DNA of 41,903 bases from CAKRPJ01 sp934376955 (GCA_934376955.1 CAKRPJ010000021.1:1-41903); one strand, 5' to 3'. Counted from the first letter of the stretch, positions 32,858 to 41,106 are shown. Notes: a model not told the origin generated them from the letters alone. Made by a program: numbers and translations.

Positions 32858-32876
32858 ATATAACTAATAGTTATAT
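32858..32876. promoter_or_regulatory. Perfect palindrome upstream of the ene-reductase gene
   Basis: ATATAACTA-A-TAGTTATAT is a 19-base perfect dyad 31 bases before the reductase start codon. Its size and AT-rich arms fit a MarR- or HxlR-type dimer site, as often seen for oxidoreductases induced by electrophiles. No regulator gene is adjacent. Confidence 0.6.
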
Positions 32877-32933
32877 TAAGTCCGTTTTATCGTGTTTTTC
32901 ATGGTATTTTTTCATCTTTTTCCCATAAAAAAC

Positions 32934-32962
32934 TTGCAGTATTTTTAAGAAGTCATTATAAT
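32934..32962 (+). promoter_or_regulatory. Promoter of the structured leader and ilvE
   Basis: TTGCAG (32934-32939) and TATAAT (32957-32962) are 17 bases apart. Transcription should begin near 32969, about nine bases before the structured element and about 280 bases before the ilvE start. Confidence 0.75.
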
Positions 32963-32977
32963 GTATCAATAAAATAT

Positions 32978-33171
32978 GATGTCAGGGTCAAAAGGTCTAA
33001 ACCCACATGAGCTTGCTCATAGGTGGGTGAAAGACCTTGGTACCCGCCCCGATATGAGCATAAAAGTGGGATGATAATCCCACGATATGCGAATATTGGG
33101 TAGGATTGTGAGAGTGCGCAGCACGGAACAATCCGCAGGCATCAAAATCGGGGGCTTTTGACCCCGATATC
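32978..33171 (+). ncRNA. Candidate structured leader RNA (or structured mobile repeat) upstream of ilvE
   Basis: The ends, 32978-32994 and 33155-33171, form a 17-pair closing stem with one G-T wobble and one A-C mismatch. Inside are three arms. Arm A (32994-33036): GGTCT/AGACC, ACCCAC/GTGGGT and ATGAGC/GCTCAT in one hairpin. Arm B (33041-33102): TACCC/GGGTA, ATAT/ATAT, GCATA/TATGC, GTGGGAT/ATCCCAC with a GATA loop. Arm C (33103-33134): GGATTGT/ACAATCC and GTGC/GCAC. The 3' side of the closing stem can instead form a local hairpin, ATCGGGG/CCCCGAT (33147-33168). No T-box sequence, open frame or U-tract terminator is seen. The end symmetry also fits a small non-autonomous transposable repeat. 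Confidence 0.6.
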
Positions 33172-33246
33172 AAAATAATATATTAAAAACCGTTTTTTTT
33201 CAACGGAAAAATAGAATGCCGGCCAAATGGCAGAATGGAGGATAAT

Positions 33247-34272
33247 ATGGCAAAGAAAGACATCGACTGGGCAAATCTGGGATTTGGCTATATAAAAACA
33301 GATTACAGATACGTTTCCAACTATAAAAACGGAGCATGGGATGAGGGGGCCCTCATTACCGATTCCGAAATTCAGTTAAATGAGTGTGCCTGTGTACTCC
33401 AGTATGCACAGACCTGCTTTGAAGGCTTGAAGGCCTATACAACAGAAGACGGACATATCGTAACCTTCCGTCCGGATCTGAACGGGGAGCGTATGGAAAA
33501 TTCAACTGCATGGCTCGAAATGCCCGTATTCCCGAAGGAGCGTTTTGTTGACGCAATTACACAGGTAGTAGCAGCAAATGCTGACTATGTTCCGCCCTAC
33601 GGTACAGGTGCAACACTCTACATTCGTCCGTACATGTTCGGCTCCGATTCCATTATCGGCGTAAAACCGGCCAATGAATTTCAGTTCCGCGTTTTCTGTA
33701 CTCCGGTAGGCCCGTACTTTAAAGGCGGTGCAAAGCCGATCACCATTCGTGTCAGCGACTTTGACCGTGCCGCACCTCACGGAACCGGTCACATCAAGGC
33801 AGGCTTAAACTATGCGATGAGCTTACATGCAATCGTGGATGCCCACAATCAGGGCTTTGATGAGAATTTATATCTGGATGCCGCTACAAGAACAAAGGTT
33901 GAAGAAACCGGCGGCGCAAACTTTATCTTTGTAACAAAGGATAACACTGTCGTTACCCCGAAGTCCGGCAGCATCCTTCCGTCCATCACCCGCCGTTCTA
34001 TCCTCTATGTTGCAGAACATTACCTTGGCTTAAAGACAGAGGAAAGAGAGGTTCCCTTCGAGGAAGTTAAAGAATTTGCAGAGGCCGGTCTTTGCGGCAC
34101 AGCAGCTGTTGTATCCCCGATCGGAAAGATCGTCGACCACGGCAAGGAGATTTGCCTGCCCAGCGGTATGGAAAAGATGGGCCCGATCACCCAGAAGCTC
34201 TATGATACACTGACCGGCATCCAGATGGGCCGCATCGAGGCTCCGAAGGGCTGGATCCATGTGATCAAATAG
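33247..34272 (+). CDS. ilvE: Branched-chain amino acid aminotransferase
   Basis: A 341-residue PLP enzyme that transfers the amino group between leucine, isoleucine or valine and 2-oxoglutarate. It belongs to the class IV, long (eukaryote- and Firmicutes-type) group. K184 in GHIKAGLNYAMSL is the PLP lysine; CFEGLKAY, RPYMFG and VEETGGANFIF are family blocks. The start at 33247 has GGAGG; a second ATG four codons earlier overlaps that site. The gene is preceded by a long structured leader and followed by a strong terminator, so it is monocistronic. Confidence 0.94.
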   Translation: MAKKDIDWANLGFGYIKTDYRYVSNYKNGAWDEGALITDSEIQLNECACVLQYAQTCFEGLKAYTTEDGHIVTFRPDLNGERMENSTAWLEMPVFPKERFVDAITQVVAANADYVPPYGTGATLYIRPYMFGSDSIIGVKPANEFQFRVFCTPVGPYFKGGAKPITIRVSDFDRAAPHGTGHIKAGLNYAMSLHAIVDAHNQGFDENLYLDAATRTKVEETGGANFIFVTKDNTVVTPKSGSILPSITRRSILYVAEHYLGLKTEEREVPFEEVKEFAEAGLCGTAAVVSPIGKIVDHGKEICLPSGMEKMGPITQKLYDTLTGIQMGRIEAPKGWIHVIK

Positions 34273-34316
34273 CTGTAAACTGAGTTCAAGTCAAACGTTC
34301 GACTGAGTTAAACTAA

Positions 34317-34381
34317 CCCCGGAAGCCGGATCTCTTTACTGATGATCCTTCGCTTCCAGGGTTTTTGTTTCCGGGGTTTTT
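34317..34381 (+). terminator. ilvE terminator with two alternative stems
   Basis: CCCCGGAA (34317-34324) can pair with TTCCGGGG (34369-34376), followed by TTTTTT. The same 5' arm can instead form a nearer hairpin, GGAAGC/GCTTCC and GGATC/GATCC (34321-34357), followed by GGGTTTTTG. Both end in a T-run, so either would terminate. Confidence 0.8.
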
Positions 34382-34414
34382 TATGCCTCCTTAGGTTTAC
34401 ATAAATTTAATCTC

Positions 34415-35647
34415 TTACGCCTTCTCTGCTTTATCAAATATCATATATCCGATCAGGAACATCACAGCGATCGCACCGACTCCGCAGCTCGTCCTTCCGG
34501 TTATCTGGGCGATAACACCGACAAGGATGGTTCCCATAAAAGAAGCCCCTTTTCCGCAAATGTCATAGATTCCAAAATATTCTCCCGATTTTTCTGCCGG
34601 GATTATTTTTGCAAAATAAGAGCGGGACAGTGCTTGGATCGCCCCCATAAACATTCCTACCAGCACGGCCAGAAGCCAGAATTTCCACTGTTGATCCATC
34701 TGTATGGCAAACAGTGCGATGAAAAAGTACGCTATGATGCACACTCTCAGAAGCTTTTCTGTTTTATACCTTTCTGAGAACCGGGAAAATACAAGGGCAC
34801 ACGGAAAAGCCACGATCTGAGTAAGGAGTAAGGCGAGAAGAAGTCCGGATGAATCCAGTCCTACTGCACTTCCATATACCGCTGCCATATCGATCACGGT
34901 GTATACCCCATCGATGAAAAAGAAAAAGGACAACAGAAACAGGAACACCTTTTTTTGTTTTCCCACCTCGGATAAGGTATGGAAAAGACGTTTCCCACTT
35001 TCTCTTACCGGATGTTCCGGCATATCCACATAGTATTTCTGCCGGTAGGCAGAGAATATCGGAACAGACATTCCAAGCCACCAGACGGCATTTAAAAAGA
35101 ATACACATGCCATTGCTGCCGTCATCGGTATCCCTAACCGATCATGTCCAAGTATAAGTATTATGGAGATCAGAAAGGGAACACAGCTGCCGATATATCC
35201 CCACGCATATCCATTGGCAGATACCCGGTCAAACCTCTCCTGTGTGGTGACATCCGTAAGCATGGAATCATAAAATACGAGGCTCGCATTATGGCAGGCC
35301 TTAGATAGGATAAAAAGCACAAGAAAGGCCGCCCACATCTGCGGTATGCAGAGCATGGCACAGAAGGCTGTTCCCAGAAGTACACTGGCTGCAAATAGTT
35401 TTTTCTTGAAGTTTTTTGTATCCGCAATTGCTCCCAAGATCGGCCCGCCTACTGCGGTTATAATGGTGGACACAGAAATCGCATATCCCCAGTAGGCAAG
35501 ATAATCTACCTCAGAGAGACCGGCTCCTTCTGCAAGGGATGCAAAATAAAGTGGCAGGATCGCAGAAACCAGCATAACAAATGCAGAATTACCCACATCA
35601 TAAAGAACCCAGTATTTTTCAAGCTTCGTAAGCTTTTTGTCTTTCAT
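34415..35647 (-). CDS. MFS transporter, UMF1 (Atg22-like) family
   Basis: A 410-residue permease with about 12 helices. The start KLEKYWVLYDVGNSAFVMLVSAILP, the motif GPILGAIADTKNFKKK and the late ALSRSYFAKIIPAEKSGEYFG are those of UMF1-type MFS proteins, related to fungal Atg22 amino-acid exporters. Substrate is unknown; export of amino acids or small peptides is the usual guess. It starts 13 bases after the secreted subtilase stop with an AGGAGG site, so the two are likely co-transcribed. This pairs a secreted protease with a possible transporter of its products. Confidence 0.88.
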   Translation of the reverse strand: MKDKKLTKLEKYWVLYDVGNSAFVMLVSAILPLYFASLAEGAGLSEVDYLAYWGYAISVSTIITAVGGPILGAIADTKNFKKKLFAASVLLGTAFCAMLCIPQMWAAFLVLFILSKACHNASLVFYDSMLTDVTTQERFDRVSANGYAWGYIGSCVPFLISIILILGHDRLGIPMTAAMACVFFLNAVWWLGMSVPIFSAYRQKYYVDMPEHPVRESGKRLFHTLSEVGKQKKVFLFLLSFFFFIDGVYTVIDMAAVYGSAVGLDSSGLLLALLLTQIVAFPCALVFSRFSERYKTEKLLRVCIIAYFFIALFAIQMDQQWKFWLLAVLVGMFMGAIQALSRSYFAKIIPAEKSGEYFGIYDICGKGASFMGTILVGVIAQITGRTSCGVGAIAVMFLIGYMIFDKAEKA

Positions 35648-35660
35648 GCCTTCCGGCCTC

Positions 35661-37343
35661 CTAATCCAGTGCGCCCGGCCCTTCGCTCATATTGGCAAAT
35701 TTAACGGTATATACATTTCCATTCCCGTTTTTATCCGCCGCGTAAAAATTGTAAACTCCTGCGCCCTTAATAATAAATGCGGCCGTGTCATTCGCTCTTA
35801 ATTTAAACGGTTCTCCCACTTCACCGGAAACAAACTGCTCTTTCGTGACATTTCCTTTGGCATAAAGGAGTGTATCCAGATCCCCATCGATATCCACTAC
35901 CCTCAGGGTAAGAACGAGTCCTTCCTCTGTCTCTCTGGTTCTGGCTTCCATAAATGGCTCTGTTCCGTTTTCCGGACGATATCCTCCATTTTGGAATCCG
36001 CTTCTGGAGAGGGTACTGATATCATAATCCAGAGCAGCTCCCACATTTAAAAGACCTCCAGAGGAAACCTTTCCGGAAAGACTTTCAAGCGGTGTCACGG
36101 TGGACAGCAGTATTTCCTTCACGTCAGAAACCCCGATTCCATCAAAATAGGAATATACCATAGCAGCCGCCCCTGTTACCATAGGTGCCGCCATCGATGT
36201 GCCTGACATGTAGCTGTAGGTATTTCCGGGAGTGGTGCTCAGGATATAGCTGCCCGGAGCTGCGAGATCCACCGACTTTTCTCCGTAGTTAGAGCTTACA
36301 TGCAGCTTACCGTCACACGTCAGGTTAGCGACCGAAATGACGTTGTCAAGATCATAAGCGGCCGGGTAATACGGCGTCTCGTCGATATTTACACCGACGC
36401 CTGTATCCGCATCTCCGTTTCCTGCTGCAACTACAAACAGCATAGAGGAATTCTTCATTGCAAGATACAACGCCCTGTCATTCGCTGTTGATGTCAGGCT
36501 CAGGTTACAGATCACCGCTCCGTTATCCTCAGCGTAGCGGATCGCGCGGATCAAACCTGCCGTGCCGCCGTCGCCGTTCTCTCCGCCAAGGGCCTTCACC
36601 GGCATGACCCGTACTCGATTTCCGGGTATGATACCTGCTATCCCAAGTCCATTCCCTGTCTTTGCACGGATCGTTCCCGTACTGTGCGTTCCGTGGCTGT
36701 CTTCTTCTCCGTAAAAGACCTGATTGTTATTGTGATAAAAATTCCAGCCATTCACATCGTCTATGTATCCATTTCCATCGTCATCGATACCATTTCCCGG
36801 GATCTCACCGGTATTGACCCAGATCGCATCGGAAAGATCCTCATGTCCGATATCGATTCCCGTATCGATCATGGCTACGATCGTATCATGGCTTCCGTTT
36901 CCGTATTTTTCCCATGCATGTTTAAGATTAATGTCGATCCCGGCTTCTGCCCGGATCTTACCCACCTGCACAAGCACCCCGAGAAGATCTTTCTTTTCCT
37001 GTTCACTGATCGGATTGCTTCCGGTTTTCCCCTCCTGCCCTCCGCCGGTCCCGTTATCCTTTACAGAATCCTCATTGCTGTAGCCGGGGCCGATCGGTAA
37101 TTCCGTCTCCTCATTTTGTCTCCATTCTCCGGGCTTTGCCGGATCGCCAAAGGGATCCTCGTATACCGGATAACGGTTCTTTTCATCTTCGATAGAAAAT
37201 GTCCCGTCATTATACAGGGCCCATTGCTCAGATGCTGAAGTATCATTTACATACATCCCCAGTCCGGAAGCACCGTAAACCTGATTGCAAAGAAGTACGC
37301 TTTCAAAAATGACGGCTAATGCTGCAGAATACACTTTTCTCAA
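35661..37343 (-). CDS. Secreted S8 family (subtilisin-like) serine protease
   Basis: A 560-residue secreted endopeptidase. Signal peptide about 1-24; a roughly 120-residue propeptide-like region with an acidic, Gly/Asn-rich part; catalytic domain about 150-430 with D160 (AMIDTGID), H217 (DSHGTH), oxyanion N309 (AAGNGD) and S383 (GTSMAAP). An Asp/Asn-rich loop GNGIDDDGNGYIDD (about 183-196) looks like a calcium site. The C-terminal about 130 residues form a separate domain without a sorting signal (no LPXTG). It starts with TTG after GGAGGGG. It is followed by the UMF1 permease gene. Confidence 0.93.
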   Translation of the reverse strand: MRKVYSAALAVIFESVLLCNQVYGASGLGMYVNDTSASEQWALYNDGTFSIEDEKNRYPVYEDPFGDPAKPGEWRQNEETELPIGPGYSNEDSVKDNGTGGGQEGKTGSNPISEQEKKDLLGVLVQVGKIRAEAGIDINLKHAWEKYGNGSHDTIVAMIDTGIDIGHEDLSDAIWVNTGEIPGNGIDDDGNGYIDDVNGWNFYHNNNQVFYGEEDSHGTHSTGTIRAKTGNGLGIAGIIPGNRVRVMPVKALGGENGDGGTAGLIRAIRYAEDNGAVICNLSLTSTANDRALYLAMKNSSMLFVVAAGNGDADTGVGVNIDETPYYPAAYDLDNVISVANLTCDGKLHVSSNYGEKSVDLAAPGSYILSTTPGNTYSYMSGTSMAAPMVTGAAAMVYSYFDGIGVSDVKEILLSTVTPLESLSGKVSSGGLLNVGAALDYDISTLSRSGFQNGGYRPENGTEPFMEARTRETEEGLVLTLRVVDIDGDLDTLLYAKGNVTKEQFVSGEVGEPFKLRANDTAAFIIKGAGVYNFYAADKNGNGNVYTVKFANMSEGPGALD

Positions 37344-37416
37344 GATATCCCCTCCTTGTAAACGGACATTTGTGATCCGCTCTCACTGTTTGCACATGAA
37401 CATATTTGTGTGAAAA

Positions 37417-37448
37417 ACAGGATGCATTTCTTTTGAAACACATCCTGT
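37417..37448 (-). terminator. Intrinsic terminator after ftsH
   Basis: ACAGGATGCATTTC (37417-37430) pairs with GAAACACATCCTGT (37435-37448), with two G-T wobbles. On the minus strand it is followed by TTTTC, about 35 bases beyond the ftsH stop codon. Confidence 0.8.
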
Positions 37449-37483
37449 GATCAAGTCGAACGCACATAGTATCCGGCGCATGA

Positions 37484-39418
37484 TTATACTATTTCTGACT
37501 GCTGTTCCGGATTCTGGGAAGCTTCTGTCTTCTGGCCCTGCTCCGGATTCTGGGAAGCTTCTGTCTCGTTCTCCGGAAGACCTTTCACCTGACGGAATAT
37601 CTTCATAAATTCTTTTCCGGTGATCGTTTCCTTTTCGATCAAAAAAGCTGCGATATGATCGAGGACCTCCCGATTTTCCAAAAGAAGCTGTTTTGCTTGT
37701 GCGTAAGCTTCCTTCAGCATCCGCATTACTTCCGTATCGATCTCGGCAGCCGTTGCTTCTCCGCAGTTTAGTACCGTTCTTCCGGTCAGATACTGGTTCT
37801 CCTGAGTTGCCAGACCCATAAGGCCAAATTTCTCAGACATACCATACTGGGTCACCATTGCACGGGCAATCCGCGTTGCCTGCTCAATGTCATTGGAAGC
37901 ACCCGTCGTCACTGTGTCAAATACCAGCTCCTCGGCAGCACGGCCGGCAAGCGAAACGACCAGCATGGCCTCCAGTTCCTTTTTCGTGTTTAAAAACTTC
38001 TCCTCCTCCGGCACCTGCATTACATATCCTAAGGCTCCCATGGTACGAGGTACGATCGTTATTTTCTGTACCGGTTCTGCATCTTTTTGAAGTGCAGTCA
38101 CAAGGGCATGGCCTACTTCATGATAAGAAACGATACGTCTTTCTTCTTTACTTAAAATTCTGTCCTTCTTTTCTTTTCCTACAAGGACAAGCTCCACCGC
38201 CTCAAAAAGATCGGACTGGCAAACTGCCTGCCGGCCATGCTTGACTGCATTGATCGCCGCTTCGTTCATCATATTTGCAAGGTCAGCTCCTACCGCACCG
38301 GAGGTTGCCAGTGCGATCTCCTCAAAATCCACCGTCTCATCCAGACGGACATCCTTGGAGTGTACCTTTAGGATATTGATACGTCCCTTAAGATCCGGCT
38401 TATCCACAATAACACGGCGGTCAAAACGTCCCGGTCTCAACAGCGCCGGATCAAGAATCTCCGGGCGGTTGGTGGCAGCCATAACTAAAAGACCTTTTGA
38501 GGAGTCAAATCCGTCCATCTCAGAAAGCAACTGATTTAACGTCTGCTCTCTCTCATCATTTCCGCCAAAGCGGGAATCTCTGCTGCGGCCGATGGCATCG
38601 ATCTCGTCAATAAAAATAATACACGGTGCAGACTGCTGTGCCTGCTTAAATAGATCGCGGACACGGGATGCTCCCACACCGACGAACATTTCAACGAAAT
38701 CCGATCCGGAAAGAGAATAAAACGGAACCTGAGCTTCACCTGCAACCGCTTTTGCCAGAAGTGTTTTACCGGTTCCCGGAGGCCCGACAAGAAGGGCACC
38801 CTTCGGAAGCTTTGCACCGATCTTCGTGTATTTCTGCGGGTTGTGGAGGAAATCTACGATCTCCACCAGAGATTCCTTAGCCTCATCTTCACCCGCCACA
38901 TCGGCAAAGGTAACACCGGTCTCCTTTTGGACATAGACCTTAGCGTTACTCTTACCGACTCCCATGATTCCGCCGCCTCCGCCCATCCGGCTGAACATCA
39001 TATATAATAATCCGATCATAAGTGCTGACGGAAGCACCCAACCGATAAGGAAGTTGATGATGCCTGAACCTGCACTCGTATCTTCACCCAAAATGTGAAC
39101 GTTATTCTCCAGAAGCCGTTCCGTCACTTTAGGATCCTGAACACGAACCGTATAATACTGGATCAATCGGGAATAATTCTGTGATGATTTTTGCGGCGTT
39201 ATAATGATCCTGTTTCCGGAATACCGGATCGTATCTACTTCACCGTTATCCACCATCTTGACAAATTCCTCATATCCCAGCTCCTGAGTCTGATTCTTTT
39301 TTAAAATGGAATTCATAACCGTGACAGCTCCCAGTGTGATCACGAGGATGATCACCATGACCCATATCGTCTGTCCGTTTGGCATTCTTCCATTATTTTT
39401 GTTTTGGTTATTATCCAT
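37484..39418 (-). CDS. ftsH: ATP-dependent zinc metalloprotease FtsH
   Basis: A 644-residue membrane AAA+ protease that degrades unfolded membrane proteins and regulators. Two membrane helices (about 18-36 and 121-142) flank an extracellular domain; the AAA domain has Walker A GPPGTGKT (212-219), Walker B IIFIDEID and the second region of homology (TNRPEILDPALLRPGRFDRR). The zinc site is HEVGH (433-437) with a later Asp (SNDIEQAT). The C-terminal tail contains two copies of a 12-residue unit, TEASQNPEQ. It has a good promoter and GGAG site and stands alone. No ftsH partner genes such as tilS or hpt are adjacent. Confidence 0.96.
   Translation of the reverse strand: MDNNQNKNNGRMPNGQTIWVMVIILVITLGAVTVMNSILKKNQTQELGYEEFVKMVDNGEVDTIRYSGNRIIITPQKSSQNYSRLIQYYTVRVQDPKVTERLLENNVHILGEDTSAGSGIINFLIGWVLPSALMIGLLYMMFSRMGGGGGIMGVGKSNAKVYVQKETGVTFADVAGEDEAKESLVEIVDFLHNPQKYTKIGAKLPKGALLVGPPGTGKTLLAKAVAGEAQVPFYSLSGSDFVEMFVGVGASRVRDLFKQAQQSAPCIIFIDEIDAIGRSRDSRFGGNDEREQTLNQLLSEMDGFDSSKGLLVMAATNRPEILDPALLRPGRFDRRVIVDKPDLKGRINILKVHSKDVRLDETVDFEEIALATSGAVGADLANMMNEAAINAVKHGRQAVCQSDLFEAVELVLVGKEKKDRILSKEERRIVSYHEVGHALVTALQKDAEPVQKITIVPRTMGALGYVMQVPEEEKFLNTKKELEAMLVVSLAGRAAEELVFDTVTTGASNDIEQATRIARAMVTQYGMSEKFGLMGLATQENQYLTGRTVLNCGEATAAEIDTEVMRMLKEAYAQAKQLLLENREVLDHIAAFLIEKETITGKEFMKIFRQVKGLPENETEASQNPEQGQKTEASQNPEQQSEIV
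37506..37566. repeat. 25-bp perfect direct repeat in the ftsH 3' end
   Basis: The same 25 bases occur at 37506-37530 and 37542-37566, a 36-base (12-codon) period, in frame. They encode the tandem TEASQNPEQ units of the FtsH tail. A tract like this can grow or shrink by slippage without a frameshift. Confidence 0.9.
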
Positions 39419-39468
39419 ATATTATCTCCACTTTTTTATTCAATCTGCTGTAAAAGCATACTTAGTTT

Positions 39469-39497
39469 ATTATAATTTGAGTTTCCCCATAAGGCAA
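39469..39497 (-). promoter_or_regulatory. ftsH promoter
   Basis: On the minus strand TTGCCT (39492-39497) and TATAAT (39469-39474) are 17 bases apart, about 50 bases before the ftsH start. Confidence 0.6.
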
Positions 39498-39525
39498 TAA
39501 AAAAAATATAAATTTTAACTTTTCT

Positions 39526-39554
39526 TTGACAATTGCTTCCTTTTTTGCCATACT
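39526..39554 (+). promoter_or_regulatory. Promoter of the glycosylase-radical SAM operon
   Basis: TTGACA (39526-39531) and CATACT (39549-39554) are 17 bases apart, about 60 bases before the glycosylase start; the -35 box is perfect, the -10 box moderate. Confidence 0.55.
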
Positions 39555-39612
39555 GGAACCGGAACATCAGATCCTGATGGCCGATTTATCTCAATCGAGG
39601 AGGTGTAACAAT

Positions 39613-40134
39613 ATGATAACTTTTGATGCCGCACATGCAGTACATCCGATCCCGCCTCTTTACGATCAAAGCTCACAGATCCTGATCTTAGGCTCTTTTC
39701 CTTCCGTAAAATCAAGAGAGGGACGTTTTTTCTATCATCATCCGCAAAATCGTTTCTGGAAGGTTCTGGCAGCTGTTATGGATCATACCGTACCGGAAAC
39801 TATAGAAGAAAAGCGCATATTTTTACTGGACAGTCATATCGCCGTGTGGGACGTTATTGCCTCCTGCACGATCGAGGGCTCCAGCGACAGTTCGATCCGC
39901 GATGTGGTTCCAAATGATCTGACTCCGATCCTTTCACAGGCTCCGATCTGCAAGATCTTCTGCAACGGTGGAACATCGTTTCAGTATTACAAAAAATATC
40001 AGGAAAAGCTGCTGAACCGTCCTGCGGTTCGTCTTCCATCGACAAGCCCTGCGAATGCCGCTTGGTCTTTGGAACGTCTGATCAAGGAGTGGGATATTAT
40101 AAAGAGCTGCCTGAACGAAAATAATGAAATGTGA
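39613..40134 (+). CDS. DNA-deoxyinosine glycosylase, UDG superfamily (TIGR04274 type)
   Basis: A 173-residue base-excision repair enzyme that should remove hypoxanthine (deaminated adenine) and possibly uracil from DNA. Recognised blocks are ILGSFPSVKSREG with FFYHHPQNRFW (active-site region of the TIGR04274 family), AVWDVIASCTIEGSSDSSI, and LPSTSPAN near the C-terminus. The start is placed at 39613, which has GGAGGTG upstream; the frame runs 29 codons further upstream without a site. It is the first gene of an operon with the radical SAM gene 11 bases on. Length matches the family. Confidence 0.88.
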   Translation: MITFDAAHAVHPIPPLYDQSSQILILGSFPSVKSREGRFFYHHPQNRFWKVLAAVMDHTVPETIEEKRIFLLDSHIAVWDVIASCTIEGSSDSSIRDVVPNDLTPILSQAPICKIFCNGGTSFQYYKKYQEKLLNRPAVRLPSTSPANAAWSLERLIKEWDIIKSCLNENNEM

Positions 40135-40145
40135 GGTTTATCGCT

Positions 40146-41048
40146 ATGACCGATCCCTACAAAAGCTGCACACTCTGTCCGAGAATGTGCCATGCGGACA
40201 GAACTGTCACTACCGGCTTCTGCGGCTGCAATGATAAGATCACGGTTGCCCGTGCCGCACTCCATCCGTGGGAGGAGCCCTGTATCAGCGGAAACCGCGG
40301 AAGCGGAACGATCTTTTTTTCCGGCTGTACGTTAAAATGTGTATTTTGTCAGAATTATACCCTGAGCCATGAAAATTTCGGAATAGAGATTTCAGCAGAA
40401 CGCCTTGCAGAGATTTTTTTAGAGCTTCAGGAAAAAGGGGCACATAACATCAGCCTTGTCACGGCTACCCAGTATCTTCCATCCATACGAGATGCCCTCA
40501 ACATAGTCCGTCCACAGCTTTCTATTCCGGTCGTCTATAATTCGGGCGGATATGAGCGGATCGAAACTCTGCGGGAATACGCCGACTGCATCGATATCTA
40601 TCTTCCTGATCTTAAGTATTATGATAGCAGACTGGCAAAAAAATATTCTGCCGCAGAAAATTATTTTCCGACAGCATCCAAGGCGATCACGGAAATGATC
40701 CGCCTCTCAGGGGGCTTGCAATGGGATGAGAACGATCCAAATATCTTAAAAAAAGGCGTGGTGATCCGCCATCTCGTTCTTCCCGGAGCGAAAGAGGATT
40801 CTATTGCCCTTCTCCACTGGATAAAGGAGAATCTGCCGGAGGGACAGTACCTTTTAAGTATAATGAGCCAATATACTCCCTTCTACAAAAGCTCTCAGTA
40901 TCCGGAGATCAACCGGCGGATCACATCCTATGAATATAATAAAGTGATTGATACTGCAATCGAGCTTGGGCTTACCAATGGGTATATGCAGGAAAAAAGC
41001 AGTGCAAAAGAAGAATACACCCCGCCCTTTGATCTGAGCGGTGTGTAG
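40146..41048 (+). CDS. Radical SAM protein, PFL-activase-like (COG1313)
   Basis: A 300-residue radical SAM protein. The catalytic cluster motif is C61-x3-C65-x2-C68 (FFSGCTLKCVFCQNY). An N-terminal segment with C8, C11, C15 and C26/C28 (CTLCPRMCHADR...GFCGC) probably holds an auxiliary cluster, as in this pyruvate-formate-lyase-activase-related family. The glycyl-radical or other target is unknown, and no glycyl radical enzyme gene is adjacent. I chose the start at 40146, with GAGGT eight bases upstream; a GTG at 40131 overlaps the glycosylase stop. It is co-transcribed with the glycosylase gene and followed by a hairpin. Confidence 0.88.
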   Translation: MTDPYKSCTLCPRMCHADRTVTTGFCGCNDKITVARAALHPWEEPCISGNRGSGTIFFSGCTLKCVFCQNYTLSHENFGIEISAERLAEIFLELQEKGAHNISLVTATQYLPSIRDALNIVRPQLSIPVVYNSGGYERIETLREYADCIDIYLPDLKYYDSRLAKKYSAAENYFPTASKAITEMIRLSGGLQWDENDPNILKKGVVIRHLVLPGAKEDSIALLHWIKENLPEGQYLLSIMSQYTPFYKSSQYPEINRRITSYEYNKVIDTAIELGLTNGYMQEKSSAKEEYTPPFDLSGV

Positions 41049-41071
41049 CCGATAAATATGCATAAATTAAA

Positions 41072-41106
41072 GTGGGTACCGAAAACAACTTCTTTTCGAT
41101 ACCCAC
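41072..41106 (+). terminator. Hairpin after the radical SAM gene
   Basis: GTGGGTACCGAAAA (41072-41085) pairs with TTTTCGATACCCAC (41093-41106) with one mismatch. It starts 24 bases after the stop codon. The following bases are only moderately T-rich. Confidence 0.65.

Noticed and set aside
32960..33246. A T-box riboswitch upstream of ilvE
   Set aside because: The conserved T-box sequence and an antiterminator/terminator pair are absent, although the position before an amino acid gene made it the first candidate.
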